Position numbers and translations under genes: made by a program
Part shown: positions 1 to 9,959 of the stretch, piece after piece
Layout: each line of letters starts with the position of its first letter
How positions within the stretch are numbered: the stretch's first letter is position 1
Notes under the pieces: generated by a model
Databases searched by the model: none
What the model saw: the letters and a program-made list of their open reading frames with translations, nothing else
Told to the model about the DNA's origin: nothing
Source of the DNA: Zingiber officinale
Lineage: Eukaryota > Streptophyta > Magnoliopsida > Zingiberales > Zingiberaceae
Direction: 5' to 3'
DNA: 64,000 nucleotides
NCBI RefSeq assembly: GCF_018446385.1
Contig: NC_055996.1
Coordinates: forward strand, 14,495,317 to 14,559,316

Positions 1-416
1 TCCTCGGCCGAAGTAGTATTATTCTGCTCATCTAATTCAAATAAATCATTTATTAAATTATGCTTACTTACTTGAGCATCGGAAGTGCCCTCATGTAGTT
101 CCATCAACTTTTGCCACAACTCTTTTACACTTGCGAAGGGGCCGATGCGGTTCAGTTCTTCATTGGTTAGGCCACATTGTAGCATGCAGGTTGCTTTGGC
201 ATCGGCTTCAACTTTTTTCATTGTGCTAGAATCCCAGTTGATGCATGAGATAAGTTCTCCGGTGTCGTCACGTGGAAGTTCGAGTCCGGTCTGGATGATG
301 ATCCACATCTCGACTTGCGTCTTGAGGTGGTATTCCATCCGGCTCTTCCAGTATCCAAAGTCCTCGCCAAAAAAGAGCGGCGGTCGGACGGTGCATAATC
401 CTTCTTGGAATGCCAT
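1..416 (-). pseudogene. Copia-type gag N-terminal part (element A), runs off window
   Basis: The minus strand is open from an ATG at 416 to the window edge (about 138 codons). It reads as the N-terminal part of the plant Copia-type gag family (UBN2-like), with a FGEDFGYWKSRMEYHLKTQ segment and an ELWQKLMELHEGTSDAQ segment. Gag forms the particle that packages element RNA in the cytoplasm. The visible part has no stop codon, so it may be intact; pol, if present, lies left of the window. It is followed toward higher coordinates by its own leader, a tRNA-Met primer site and an LTR, which fixes the minus orientation. Confidence 0.8.
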
Positions 417-713
417 TTTAAAAGATCCTTGCACACAAAAAAATAGCAAAAAATGTACCAGGACTTGATCCTGGATTAGCAGTGCGGTATGGAAGGATAG
501 AAATAGAAGTTCACCAGTTTCGAGAAAAAATAATAAAATATTATTAAAAAATATTTAAAAAATATTATTTCAAATTTTGCTAAATTCAATATTTATCAAT
601 ACTAATTTTGGAGGGAAAAAAATGAAAGGCGTAAGGTTTTATTTTTACCCTATACAAACGACAAAGCCACGAAAAATGCTTGAATGGTGGTTGCACCAGT
701 TTAAAGCGACCCC
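417..713 (-). other. Untranslated leader of element A
   Basis: AT-rich non-coding stretch between the primer binding site and the gag ATG of element A, with poly-A and poly-T runs near 530-620. No other signal was seen. Confidence 0.6.
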
Positions 714-725
714 GCTCTGATACCA
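714..725 (-). other. Primer binding site, element A
   Basis: The minus strand reads TGGTATCAGAGC, complementary to the 3' end of plant initiator tRNA-Met and standard for Copia-type elements. It sits 2 bp inside the LTR edge. Confidence 0.9.
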
Positions 726-727
726 AT

Positions 728-2057
728 TGTTGGATCGAGAAGCGCTAGAGGGGGGGTGAATAGCGCTCGTGGCTATTTCGTTCGATTATCGGAATCGTAA
801 AACGTTCGTAGAGTAATTAAAGCAGCGGAATAAAGGAAACAAACACAAGAACACGGTCGTTTACTTCGTTCGGAGCCTAGGTCAACTCCTACTCGAAGGC
901 CCACGATCCTTGATCGCTTTCCGTGGGCAACAACTATAAGCTCGTATGAATATTACAAACTAATTACAAATGTAACTGCAATTAAAATTATACCGACAAC
1001 AGTAGTAGAAAAGAAATCTGAGCTCTGGGTCGTCGGAATGTTGCAACAGCACTTCGGAAGCAGTACTTGAGCAGAACACAGCAGAATGGAAGCTTGGAAG
1101 TTGTTGATCTTCACTACTGCTTGAAGACCCCTTATAAAGGGCATCCAAGGCGCCTTGAAAGCCTCCGAAGGCACCTCCATAGCTCCGAGTCCACCGTGCA
1201 GATGAGCGCTGACCATTCTGCGCCTTATCACCTTGAAGGCGCCTTCATAGGTCTTCAAGGCACCTTCCAAGGCGCCTCCATAGCCAACCGAGGCGCCTTC
1301 AGCCCTGCTTCACGGCCAGGTCAGCTTTTGCACCCGAGGTGCCTCCAAGCTCCATGGAGGCGCCTCAGACACTGTTCATCTGAGGTTAATCTTTGCACTT
1401 TGGTCCCTGCAAGATACATTAATCCCAAATATACCCTGCAGCACAACGTTAGCACATAAAACATAATAGAAGTGATAATGATAGTCTCCGGACTATCCGA
1501 GCCTGACTTCGGGTTTCCAACCGGAAACCCTAGGTCGACCCGACGCCTACTGTTCCCTCTACCGGGAACACGTCCTCACCTACTCCACTCAGGAGATTTA
1601 CCTGTTGCCAGTGCGATCCTCCAGATCGACTGGACTTTTGCTCAGCACTCGACGCTTCCGGACTTTCTGCTGGACATCCGCTTCCCGACTAGTCCAGTCT
1701 TTCACCTGGTTCGCGACACCAGGACTTTCCACCTAGGGTTACCACCCTCTAGGACTTTTGTCTGAAGCCATCGACCTGCCAAGACTTTCCGCATAGGGTT
1801 ACCACCCCCTATGACCTAGGGTTACCACCCCCTAGGGTTTTTCCTTTGCCTAACCACAGCTAGGACTTTTCTCCACCTAAGGTTACCGCCCCCTAGGAGC
1901 TAGGGTTACCACCCCCTAGGGTTTTCACCTGCCTAACCGCAGTTAGGACTTTCCTGAAACACTCAATCAACATGTTAGATAACACCACACCTTAACTTTG
2001 AATCCTTTACCATTATCAAAACTTAGGTTCGATCGTCGGATGCTTCCCGCACCAACA
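728..2057 (-). repeat. 5' LTR of element A (1,330 bp)
   Basis: The repeat starts TGTTGG and ends CCAACA on the plus strand, giving the usual TG..CA ends, and abuts the PBS at 714-725. A minus-strand TATA box (TTTATAAG, 1131-1138) lies in it. Upstream of that box is a cluster of perfect palindromes built on GGCGCC (CAAGGCGCCTTG 1146-1157, GAAGGCGCCTTC 1235-1246, GAGGCGCCTC 1357-1366). A run of CCTAGGGTTACCACCCC-like units lies at 1735-1925. A diverged relative is present at about 6200-7420. The LTR interrupts the 3' LTR of element B at 2057/2063; CTAAC at 2058-2062 is the probable target duplication, whose partner lies outside the window. Confidence 0.85.
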
Positions 2058-2062
2058 CTAAC

Positions 2063-2855
2063 AGGACGAGGCATAGGAGTTTACTTGGTTACAACCGGGG
2101 AGGTTGTTAATCCAAGGAGTGAATCGCACTAGTATCTCCTTTAGGCGGAGAAGCCTCTTACAGCAATGATGTATAAGAAATGAGAAGCTAAACTAGAAAT
2201 GGAGGCGCACAAGTGTTGTATTGCTAATTCTTGAATGAGTGAATTGCTTCTTGACCAATGTTGTATTTATAGCCTTGGTCGGGGCGCCTGGATGGTTCTA
2301 GGCGCCTGGGAGGGGGATAAAATTTTATCCCCTTCGCAACGGATTGCATTTGACAATGATCTGGTCAAAATCCAGTTTCGGGCGCCCAGAATCGCTTCGG
2401 GCGTCCAGACCTGTCCGGGCGCCTGGAATGGGTCCAAGCGCCTGGACTACTAAAGTCAACTTAGTTGACTTTTGGTCTGAGCCTTCTGCTCTGGTGTTGC
2501 TCGCCTCGGTCTGGGTCTTCCGTTCAGGCTCCGCTCGCTTGGGTGATTTCAGCCAACCGAGATAAGCTCATTCGAACCCAATTTCGGTCTTCTCGAGCAA
2601 CCTTCCGCTCCGGGTTCTCATCCCTCGGAAACGTCGTGCGCCTCCTTCTCGTCCGTCCACGTACTCTTCCGTAGCATCTCGTACCTCAAACGCACCGAGT
2701 CCGTCGGCTCTCTCCCGTGCCATTCTTCTCACTAGCTACGTCTTTTGCTCGACTCCTTGTGCTCCTAAGTTCCAACACACTTAGACACAAGGTTAAAACA
2801 CCACATGACCTAACTTAAGTTGTTGATCACATCAAAACAACCTTGGGTTCCAACA
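2063..2855 (-). repeat. 3' LTR of element B, truncated by element A
   Basis: Co-linear with 5164-5958 (about 6% different by eye over the first 155 bp, mostly transitions). It ends CCAACA at 2855. Just outside is a pyrimidine-rich stretch that on the minus strand is the polypurine tract (AAAAAAGGGCGAGAT). The first 120 bp or so seen in the other copy are missing here because element A inserted. TATA box on the minus strand at 2264-2271 (TATAAATA). Confidence 0.85.
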
Positions 2856-3676
2856 ATCTCGCCCTTTTTTATGCGAGCAACCTAAGTTAAGTTAGGGTAA
2901 ATAGACATAAAAGTAAAACAGATAATATTGCAATAAAGTGTAAAAAAAAAAAATATTGATCTACCTCTCCCTAGACTTAACATTTTCCTTCTCCCTCTTT
3001 GATCACATAAAAAATAGGGTTCCAAGAGAAAATCTAAGGGCAATAATTTTGAAAACTTTGAGAATTTTGAAACTTATTTCAATACCCTTTATTTTGGGAA
3101 AAAAAAAAAAATCTAAGTAAGAGAAAATTTCAAAAAAAAAAATCTAAGTTTAGACAATTTTGCAAAAAATATTCTAGAAAAATTTTTCTAATTTTTTTTT
3201 TGCAAGCATAAATATTTTTGAGAATTTTTCTAAGCAAAAAATTTAATGCAAGAAAATTTTTCTAATTTAAACATTCTACGGTTAAAAAGAATTTTAAGTC
3301 ATTTTCAGGAAAAAAAAATGTTAAATTTTTTTTAAAAGTATTATTTAATTTCAATTTTCATGCTTTATCAATAAGTTAATTAAACATTTTATTTTAATAT
3401 TTTGGCTTCCAGGCAGTGGCGAGGCACTAGACCTTCTTGGTTATTGGAGTAACAACCACTTTCTTAGACAAAGCCTCTTAAAGAAAATTTAACGTTTAAT
3501 TTTCTCGCTGAAAGCGCTAAGTCTAATTTAGAGTTTAGGTTAAACAAGACTTTGGAACCCAATATAGGCTCCAACCAACTGGATTAACTAAGAATTTCTT
3601 AGGGGCATACTTCTTTGAAATATTCCTAATTTGTCCCTTGTAATATCTAAAATACCAATTTAGATTGTTGTATTTT
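2856..3676 (-). other. Non-coding 3' region of element B
   Basis: AT-rich, with long A and T runs (2940-3350) and no reading frame of note. In a complete Copia element the pol gene would lie between gag and the 3' LTR; here only about 820 bp separates them. The polypurine tract is at 2856-2871. Confidence 0.7.
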
Positions 3677-5000
3677 TTAAAATTTGTATTTTGTGAGCAT
3701 GCATAATTTTTTTAAGTTATCTACTTGTATTTTTAAATTATTATTTTTTAATTTTAATTTGTCTAACTCTTCTAATGGGCAAGATTTAGTTAGAATTACT
3801 TTTAAATTTTTAATCGCTTTTTCTAACTTACAGCAATCCTTAGTTAATAATTTAACAAACTTAAATAATTTATCGGGAGGAAGGGATCGTACCTGACTTA
3901 CCTTGTCGATCTCGTTGTCTGTGTCTCCCCCTGAACTGTTGCTTTCTTTCGACGTAGCTCCCCCTTCATCGATGCTCTCGATGCTCATTTCAGACAAGCT
4001 TTAATCATAGTCCTCGTCTTGATGACTTGCCATTAATGCAAGTTCGGAGAAGGCCTCGACTTCCGATTCAGACGACGTATCGTCCCACGTCGCTTTTAGT
4101 GTCTTGAACTTTTTTGTTTGGACAGACTTCTTTCCTTTGTCCTTGTCCTTGTTCCTTAGCTTGGGGCAGTTGTCTTTGACGTGCCCTTCTTCGTCGCAGT
4201 GGTAGCATCGGATCATCCTTTTCTTTCTACCTTGTGGATGGCTAGTTTTTATAGATTTACACAATTTCTTAAATCGCCTTACCATCATTACCATTTCTTC
4301 ATCGTCGAGAGAGGATTCTGACTCTTGTTCATCTCTCGATGCTTTTAGGGCGACGTTGTGCTTCGGCTCCTTCGTACTTGCACATCTCGATTCATGCACT
4401 TCAAACGTGGAAAATAATTCTTCTAAGGAAATAGATTCTAAGTCCTTAGATATATAGAAGGCATCTACTAGTGATGCCCATTTAGTATTTCTAGGAAATG
4501 AATTGAGTGCGTACCTTAGCGAATCTCGATTACTTACCTTTTCTCCGAGATTCGACAGTCCGGTGATAAGCTCCTTAATTCTCGAGTGCAGATGCGCAAC
4601 TGTTTCGTCTTCTTCAAGTCTCAGGCTGGTGAGATGGTTGAGAAGTACATCCCATCTTGTGAGCTTGGCTTCGGACGTCCCTTCGTGCAGCTCAAGGAAC
4701 TTTTTCCACAGTTCCTTTGTTGAGTTGTAGTTGCCGATCCGGTTGACTTCTTGTGGCGGAAGGGCATTCAGCAGATGGAATTTTGCTTTTCTGTTTGCCA
4801 CGTAGTTGGCCTGCTCATTTTTCGTCCACTGGTATTTTTCTTTGCCCTCTGGTACTACAAAACCGAATTCCATAATTAAAAGTAAATCAAAGTTAGTTTT
4901 GAAAAATACTTGCATTCGCTTTTTCTAGATGGCAAACTCCCCCTCGAACTTCGGTGGGTATATGCTTGGTCCGACCATTTGTTCGGTGCTTCGATCGACG
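3677..5000 (-). pseudogene. Copia-type gag of element B, with internal stops
   Basis: Three consecutive in-frame minus-strand segments form one gag. The N-terminal piece contains MVGPSIYPPKFEGEFAI and stops at a TAG (4925-4927). The central piece (4004-4915) carries the gag domain and a CCHC zinc knuckle, CYHCDEEGHVKDNC, and stops at a TAA (4001-4003). The C-terminal piece ends at 3677 with a lysine-rich, coiled-coil-like tail. Gag packages the RNA; the zinc knuckle binds it. No protease, integrase, reverse transcriptase or RNase H follows, so the element could only have moved using proteins from a relative. It resembles gag-only terminal-repeat elements reported in plants (TR-GAG). Confidence 0.85.
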
Positions 5001-5023
5001 GTTATTCCTCCTAAAGCGTCTTG

Positions 5024-5035
5024 GCTCTGATACCA
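5024..5035 (-). other. Primer binding site, element B
   Basis: Minus strand TGGTATCAGAGC (initiator tRNA-Met), 2 bp inside the LTR that starts at 5038. Confidence 0.9.
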
Positions 5036-5037
5036 CT

Positions 5038-5958
5038 TGTTGGGACCGTGTTGGCCGGCTAGGGGGGGGGGGGGGGTTGAATAGCCTTGCACAAAATTAA
5101 AAGAAAAACCCTTCTCGGACTTTTTAAAGTAACACTTGTATATAATTAAAAGCAATAAATTAAAAGGACGAGGTACAGGAGTTTACTTGGTTACAACCGA
5201 GGAGGTTGTTAATCCAAGGAGTGAATCACACTAGTATCTCCTTTAGGCAGAGAAGCCTCTTACAACAATGACGTATAAGAAATGAGAAGCTAAACTAGAA
5301 ATGGAAGCGCACAAGTGTTGTATTGCTAATTCTTGAATGAGTGAACAGCTTCTAGACAAAGGCTGTATTTATAGCCTTGGTCGGGGCACCTGGATGGTTC
5401 CAGGCGCCCGAAAGGGGATAAAGTTTTATCCCCTTCGCAACGGATCACGTTTAACTGCGATCCGATCAAAATCTAGTTCCGAGAACCCGGAATCGCTTGG
5501 GGCGCCCGGACCTATCCGAGCGCTCGGAATGGGTCTGGGCGCCCGGACCACTAAAGTCAACTTAGTTGACTTTTAGTCCGGGCCCTCAGCTCCGGTGCTG
5601 CTCGCCTCGGTCCGGGTCTTTCGCTCCGGCTACGCTTGCTTGGGTGATTTCAGCCAACCAAAATAAGGCTCACCCGAACCCAATTTCGGCCTTCTTGAGC
5701 AACCTTCCACTCCGGCTTCTCGTCCCTCGGAAACGCCACGCGCCTCCTTCTCGTCCGCCCGCGTACTCTTCTGCAACACCTCGTACCTCAGATGCACCGA
5801 GCCCGTCGGCTCTCTCCCGTGTCGTCCTTCTCGCTAGCTGCGTCTTTTGCACGACTCCCTATGCTCCTAAGCTCCTGCACACTTAGACACAAGGTTAAAA
5901 CACCACAGGACCTAACTTAACTTGTTGATCACATCAAAATAACCTTAGGGTTCCAACA
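5038..5958 (-). repeat. 5' LTR of element B (921 bp)
   Basis: TG..CA ends (TGTTGGGACC at 5038, CCAACA at 5958). Contains a 15-nt G run (5062-5076), a minus-strand TATA box (TATAAATA, 5366-5373) and, upstream of it, palindromes GGGCGCCC (5500-5507, 5537-5544) and TCCGAGCGCTCGGA (5515-5528). ATATG at 5959-5963 is the expected target duplication; its partner lies left of the window. Confidence 0.88.
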
Positions 5959-5963
5959 ATATG

Positions 5964-6199
5964 TAGTCTCAATCATCCTAAATCTCACAAAGCTCGATCA
6001 AGATATGTAGTCCCAATCATCTTGTGTCCTAATCATCCCATGGGTGTTGCACATTCAAGAATCAACGGTGGCATGTGCAGCATATTTTACTCCGTACTTT
6101 TTGAGATTTAGTTTCAATTGGATACTGGGCATGCTTTATAACCCTTTGTGCTCCATCTAGATACTGTTCCATATGCTAGAAAGTCATGAATGGTCCACA
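5964..6199. other. Unassigned spacer between two LTRs
   Basis: No reading frame or RNA signal. It holds two copies of a CATCTAGATACTG/ATATGTAGTC-type motif. It may be part of the old Copia element E that A2 and B inserted into. Confidence 0.3.
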
Positions 6200-7420
6200 T
6201 CACTGTAGGATAGTTGGCGCTTGTCTCTCAGAGTTTTTTAAACCAACATGAAAGCAGAATAAAGAAAGAAAGGAAAACAGACAATGCTAACACACTAATA
6301 TTTACTTGGTTTGGAGCCTGTGGGGACTCCTACTTCAAGACCCGTACATGAGAGTACTTTCGTTGGGCAATCACTATTAATTCAAAATGTACAGATAGAT
6401 TTACAATGTTTAAATAACTGTAATAATGTAAATGTATTGACACTTACAGATTTGAAGAATCGTCCCTTCGGTCGTCGGTGCAAAGTTTGGGCGTCGTAGA
6501 AGCATTTTCTGAGCAGCGCGAAGAAGAGAAACTTCTTTGAAATGATGTGTTTGAGCTACTGGTCAAAGGCTCCTTCTATAACCCCATCCAGGCACCTGGA
6601 TCCCCTACAGGGTGCTTGAATTGTGCTGACATGGGAAATTCTCGTTGAAACTTCATCCTCAAAATTTATCCACGTCCGAGCGGTCGGACTCCCTCCGGGG
6701 GCCTGGATTGTCAACTAGTCGTCGTGCTCCAGCTCAACATGTCAATGAAATTTTAGTTGTCCGGGCAGCTGGAGCACCTCCGGGTGTCCGAACCGCCAAG
6801 GTGCCTAGCCAGGCACCTGCCCCGCCTCTTCATCGAGGCTTGCCCGAGCGCCCGGACTAGCTTTTTGCTACAACCTTTTTTTGCAAAATAAGATTAGTCC
6901 AGACAATAATATATGAAGTATAATAAGTTTTGACAGCCTTCGGACTATCCGGTCCTGACTTTGAGTTTAACTGAAACTCTAGATTAGACTGACGCCTACT
7001 ATTCCCTTTTCGGAGAATGCATTCTCACCTGCTCCTCTCAGGAGAGATTACCTTTTGCCAGACCGGTCCTCCAAACCATCTAGACTTTTTCTCAATGTCC
7101 GAGACGTCAAGACTTTATGCTGGATTTTTTATCCCTGACCTGTCCAGTCTTCCACCTAGTGTCCGCGACCCCAGGACTTTCACCTAGCATCCTCGACCCT
7201 AGGATTTGGCCAACGTCCTCAATCGGTCAAGACTTTATCCAATCTCCCAGACCAGGACTTCGTTGCCTAACCGCGGCTAAGAATTTTCTTTTGCCTAAGA
7301 TCACTTAGGACTTTCCTGCATACTCAGTTCAACTTGTTAGACAATAACAAACCTTAACTTTGAACCCTTTGTCATAATCAAAACTTAGGTTTGATCATCT
7401 GGAGCTTCCTGTACTAATAA
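6200..7420 (-). repeat. Diverged LTR related to element A (A2), probable solo LTR
   Basis: Parallel to the LTR of element A through most of its length: AAAGCAGAATAAAG near 6243, the GGAGCC..ACTCCTACT segment near 6315, and the ATCAAAACTTAGGTTYGATC segment near the right end. Minus-strand TATA-like site near 6573, with GGCACCTGG/GCGCCCGG palindromic motifs at 6590-6860 upstream of it. Neither edge shows a clean TG..CA or target duplication, and no PBS or gag flanks it, so it is read as an old solo or eroded LTR; the ends are approximate. Confidence 0.6.
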
Positions 7421-7424
7421 TCAC

Positions 7425-8534
7425 AACAACATGTAATCAAAATACTTGTTCAGTCGATGCATCATATGCTTTTACCCTATCATCCCAATCGAAATACTGA
7501 GCAATTATTGCTAAGAAGATTGTTACACCTTACATAGCTGCTCTATAGAACAAATCAGAGACATTCTCATAATGGTACATACTCTCTCTCCTGACAGTAC
7601 TTATCCGTTATTCAGGAAATATTCAATCTCCCAGTGGCACACAATCGTTATTTTGGAGATATCCATGTCTTGATATTTATCCAGATTAAATAATCTTTAT
7701 TTACATTAATATGAACATCTCTAATCCCTCATAATGACTATTATGTCAAGAGCATGTTTCATATTCAATATTCATAATCATTTCTATACATAACAGAAAT
7801 GGGTCGACCAGTGAATAATATCAAAAGATACAAATCTATTTAATCTTCATTTTTAGCTAGAATCTATTCATTTTAATCAGTCGCTTTCTTAGTTATGCTT
7901 CATAGAGCGAATCATCTATAGCCAATAGGAAACATGCTAAAGTAGAAAACACTGATTTTAACTTCAAGTAGACAGCTAAATAGTCACTTAAGATAAAATT
8001 TAGATTAACTTATAATTTCAAGGGTCTCACATAGTAGAGAAGCATGGATCCATTCTTCTACTACCCTTCTGGTCGCCATAGTACATATGGTATGAAACAC
8101 ATGTTACGATATTATTCTCTTTACTAAAAGAGCTCATGTTTTTCTCAATTTTAGCATCATACAGATTTCGATCTACACATACCTAATATCTAATCCTGAA
8201 TTTAATATGTGAATTCCAATATGACCTTAAGCAGATTTAGTAAATGGTGGGTACATTTACTTTGATCATTATATAAATGATCTCATCTTGACACAATTAT
8301 CAAGGCGACATTAACTTATAGGTATGCCTCTATTTACATCTACATAAGCTATCCCATAAGTAACAGTCTTACCACTATTTATACTTAACAAATAGAGATA
8401 ATTATCCATATGAGTGGACTAATCTCAACCTGCCAACATCCTCATCGAGACTTTAATCTAAAATATAACAACATATACACTGAATAGATCATGATATTTT
8501 ACAATGTGTTACATTTTACGAAGTCACAAAGACT
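7425..8534 (-). other. Probable 3' region of Copia element E
   Basis: Lies just downstream (minus strand) of the end of the E pol gene at about 8535. It is AT-rich and non-coding. A purine-rich CACTGGGAGATTGA near 7630 on the minus strand resembles a polypurine tract, but I could not match a 3' LTR to the 5' LTR at 23906-24372. Confidence 0.35.
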
Positions 8535-9954
8535 TTTCATATCCTTGAAATAACTCTTTAGTTAATGACTTAGTAAAAGGATCTGCAAGCATAATACGTG
8601 TAGGATATACTAAAAAATTATCATTTTCTTGTCCACAATATCCCTTACAAAATTACACTTAATTTCTATATGCTTGCATTTGCTGTGATATTTGGGATCC
8701 TCAATTTGATTGTCATAGTATACTGTTATAAAACTCTCACTGTCTCGTCGGCAATCTTCAAATATTTCAAGAACCTTTTCAACCAAACAGATTATTGCAC
8801 AACGGATGCGCAAGTCACACAGCTTCCATTGTCGACAAGGCTACACAAGCCAAACCATATAATTTCTATTATCGACAAGGCTACACAAGCCAAGCCACAC
8901 AACTTCCATTATCGACAAGGCTACATAAGTCTACTTCTTGCTATTCAATGAGATGACGCCACCATTTAGCAAGAAGGTATAGCCTAATGTGGATTTTCTG
9001 TCATCAAAGTCTCTTGCCCAATTTGCATCTGTACAGTCCTTCAGGCTCATCATAGATCATTTTGAGGTATTTTAATATCCTCTTCACCACTTTTCAGTGT
9101 CTCGATCCTAGATTTAACTGGAAACGACTAACTAAGCCAACAACATAGCTTATAACAGGAAGAGTACACAACATAGTGTACATCAAACTACCAATAACAC
9201 TGACATATGGTTTTATTTCAGTTATTTCATCAGGAGTCTTGGAATACAATGTTACAATTTGACATATTGAAGTATTGTAGCATCTTAGTGATATAAGCCT
9301 CTTGAGACAAATTCAAAAGCATTTTTGATTGATCTTTCATGATCTTCACTTCTAAGATACACTCAGCTTCTCTTCAAAAATAATGTCTTTCATTTGGGTA
9401 TATCCTTTTACAACTAGTCGAGCTTTGTATCGATTAATCGATCCATCCTCTTTTCTCTTGATTTTGAGAATCAACTTATTTCCAATAGCCCTTCGGCTCA
9501 GAGGAAGATCAACTAAATCCTAAACTTGATTCTTTCTCATTGACTCCATTTCCTCATCCATTGCAACTTACCTTTTTTTCTCTAATTGAGCATCTTTATG
9601 CTTCCTCAATTGTTCGAGGTTCATTGTGTCAACTGAGAGTGTTATTAATACCTTATTCTCAATATCAAACCATTTCCGAGGTTTAATTTTATGAACACTT
9701 CTTCGTAAGTTGAGTTGTTGAGAAGTCAACTTATGACTTGGCAAATCACTTCGACTAGGTTGACTAGACTCAGACATCTCTTTTGGCACCTCTCTTATTG
9801 ATAATATCTCATCCTCCTAAAAAAAGGAACACTTTTATCAACATCACCTCTGGTTGAGAACTCTGTTTCTAGAAAAGTTACATCTTTCGAATTTATTTCG
9901 AAGATGGTTCCATCTAGACCTAGTTGCTCACCTATGAAAACATAACTTTTAGAG
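8535..9954 (-). pseudogene. Copia pol, C-terminal half (RT and RNase H) of element E
   Basis: Decayed minus-strand pol. Legible parts include an integrase tail (SKSYVFIGEQ and DVTFLE near 9830-9954), the start of reverse transcriptase (NKLILKIKRKEDGSIDRYKA and RLVVKGYTQ near 9430), the RNase H core (LKDCTDANWAKDFDDRKST near 9000) and the pol end (MLADPFTKSLTKELFQGYE near 8560). Frameshifts and stops are frequent. It continues without loss into 19827-21854 once the 9.86 kb element F and one copy of its GTCTC duplication are set aside, so this was one pol gene. A 40 bp tandem repeat at 8820-8935 lies in the RNase H part. Confidence 0.75.
8820..8935. repeat. 40 bp tandem repeat, about three copies
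   Basis: The motif CGACAAGGCTACACAAGCCA starts at 8833 and 8873, and a close copy starts at 8913; the spacing is exactly 40 bp each time. It lies in the decayed RNase H part of element E. Confidence 0.8.
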
Positions 9955-9959
9955 GTCTC

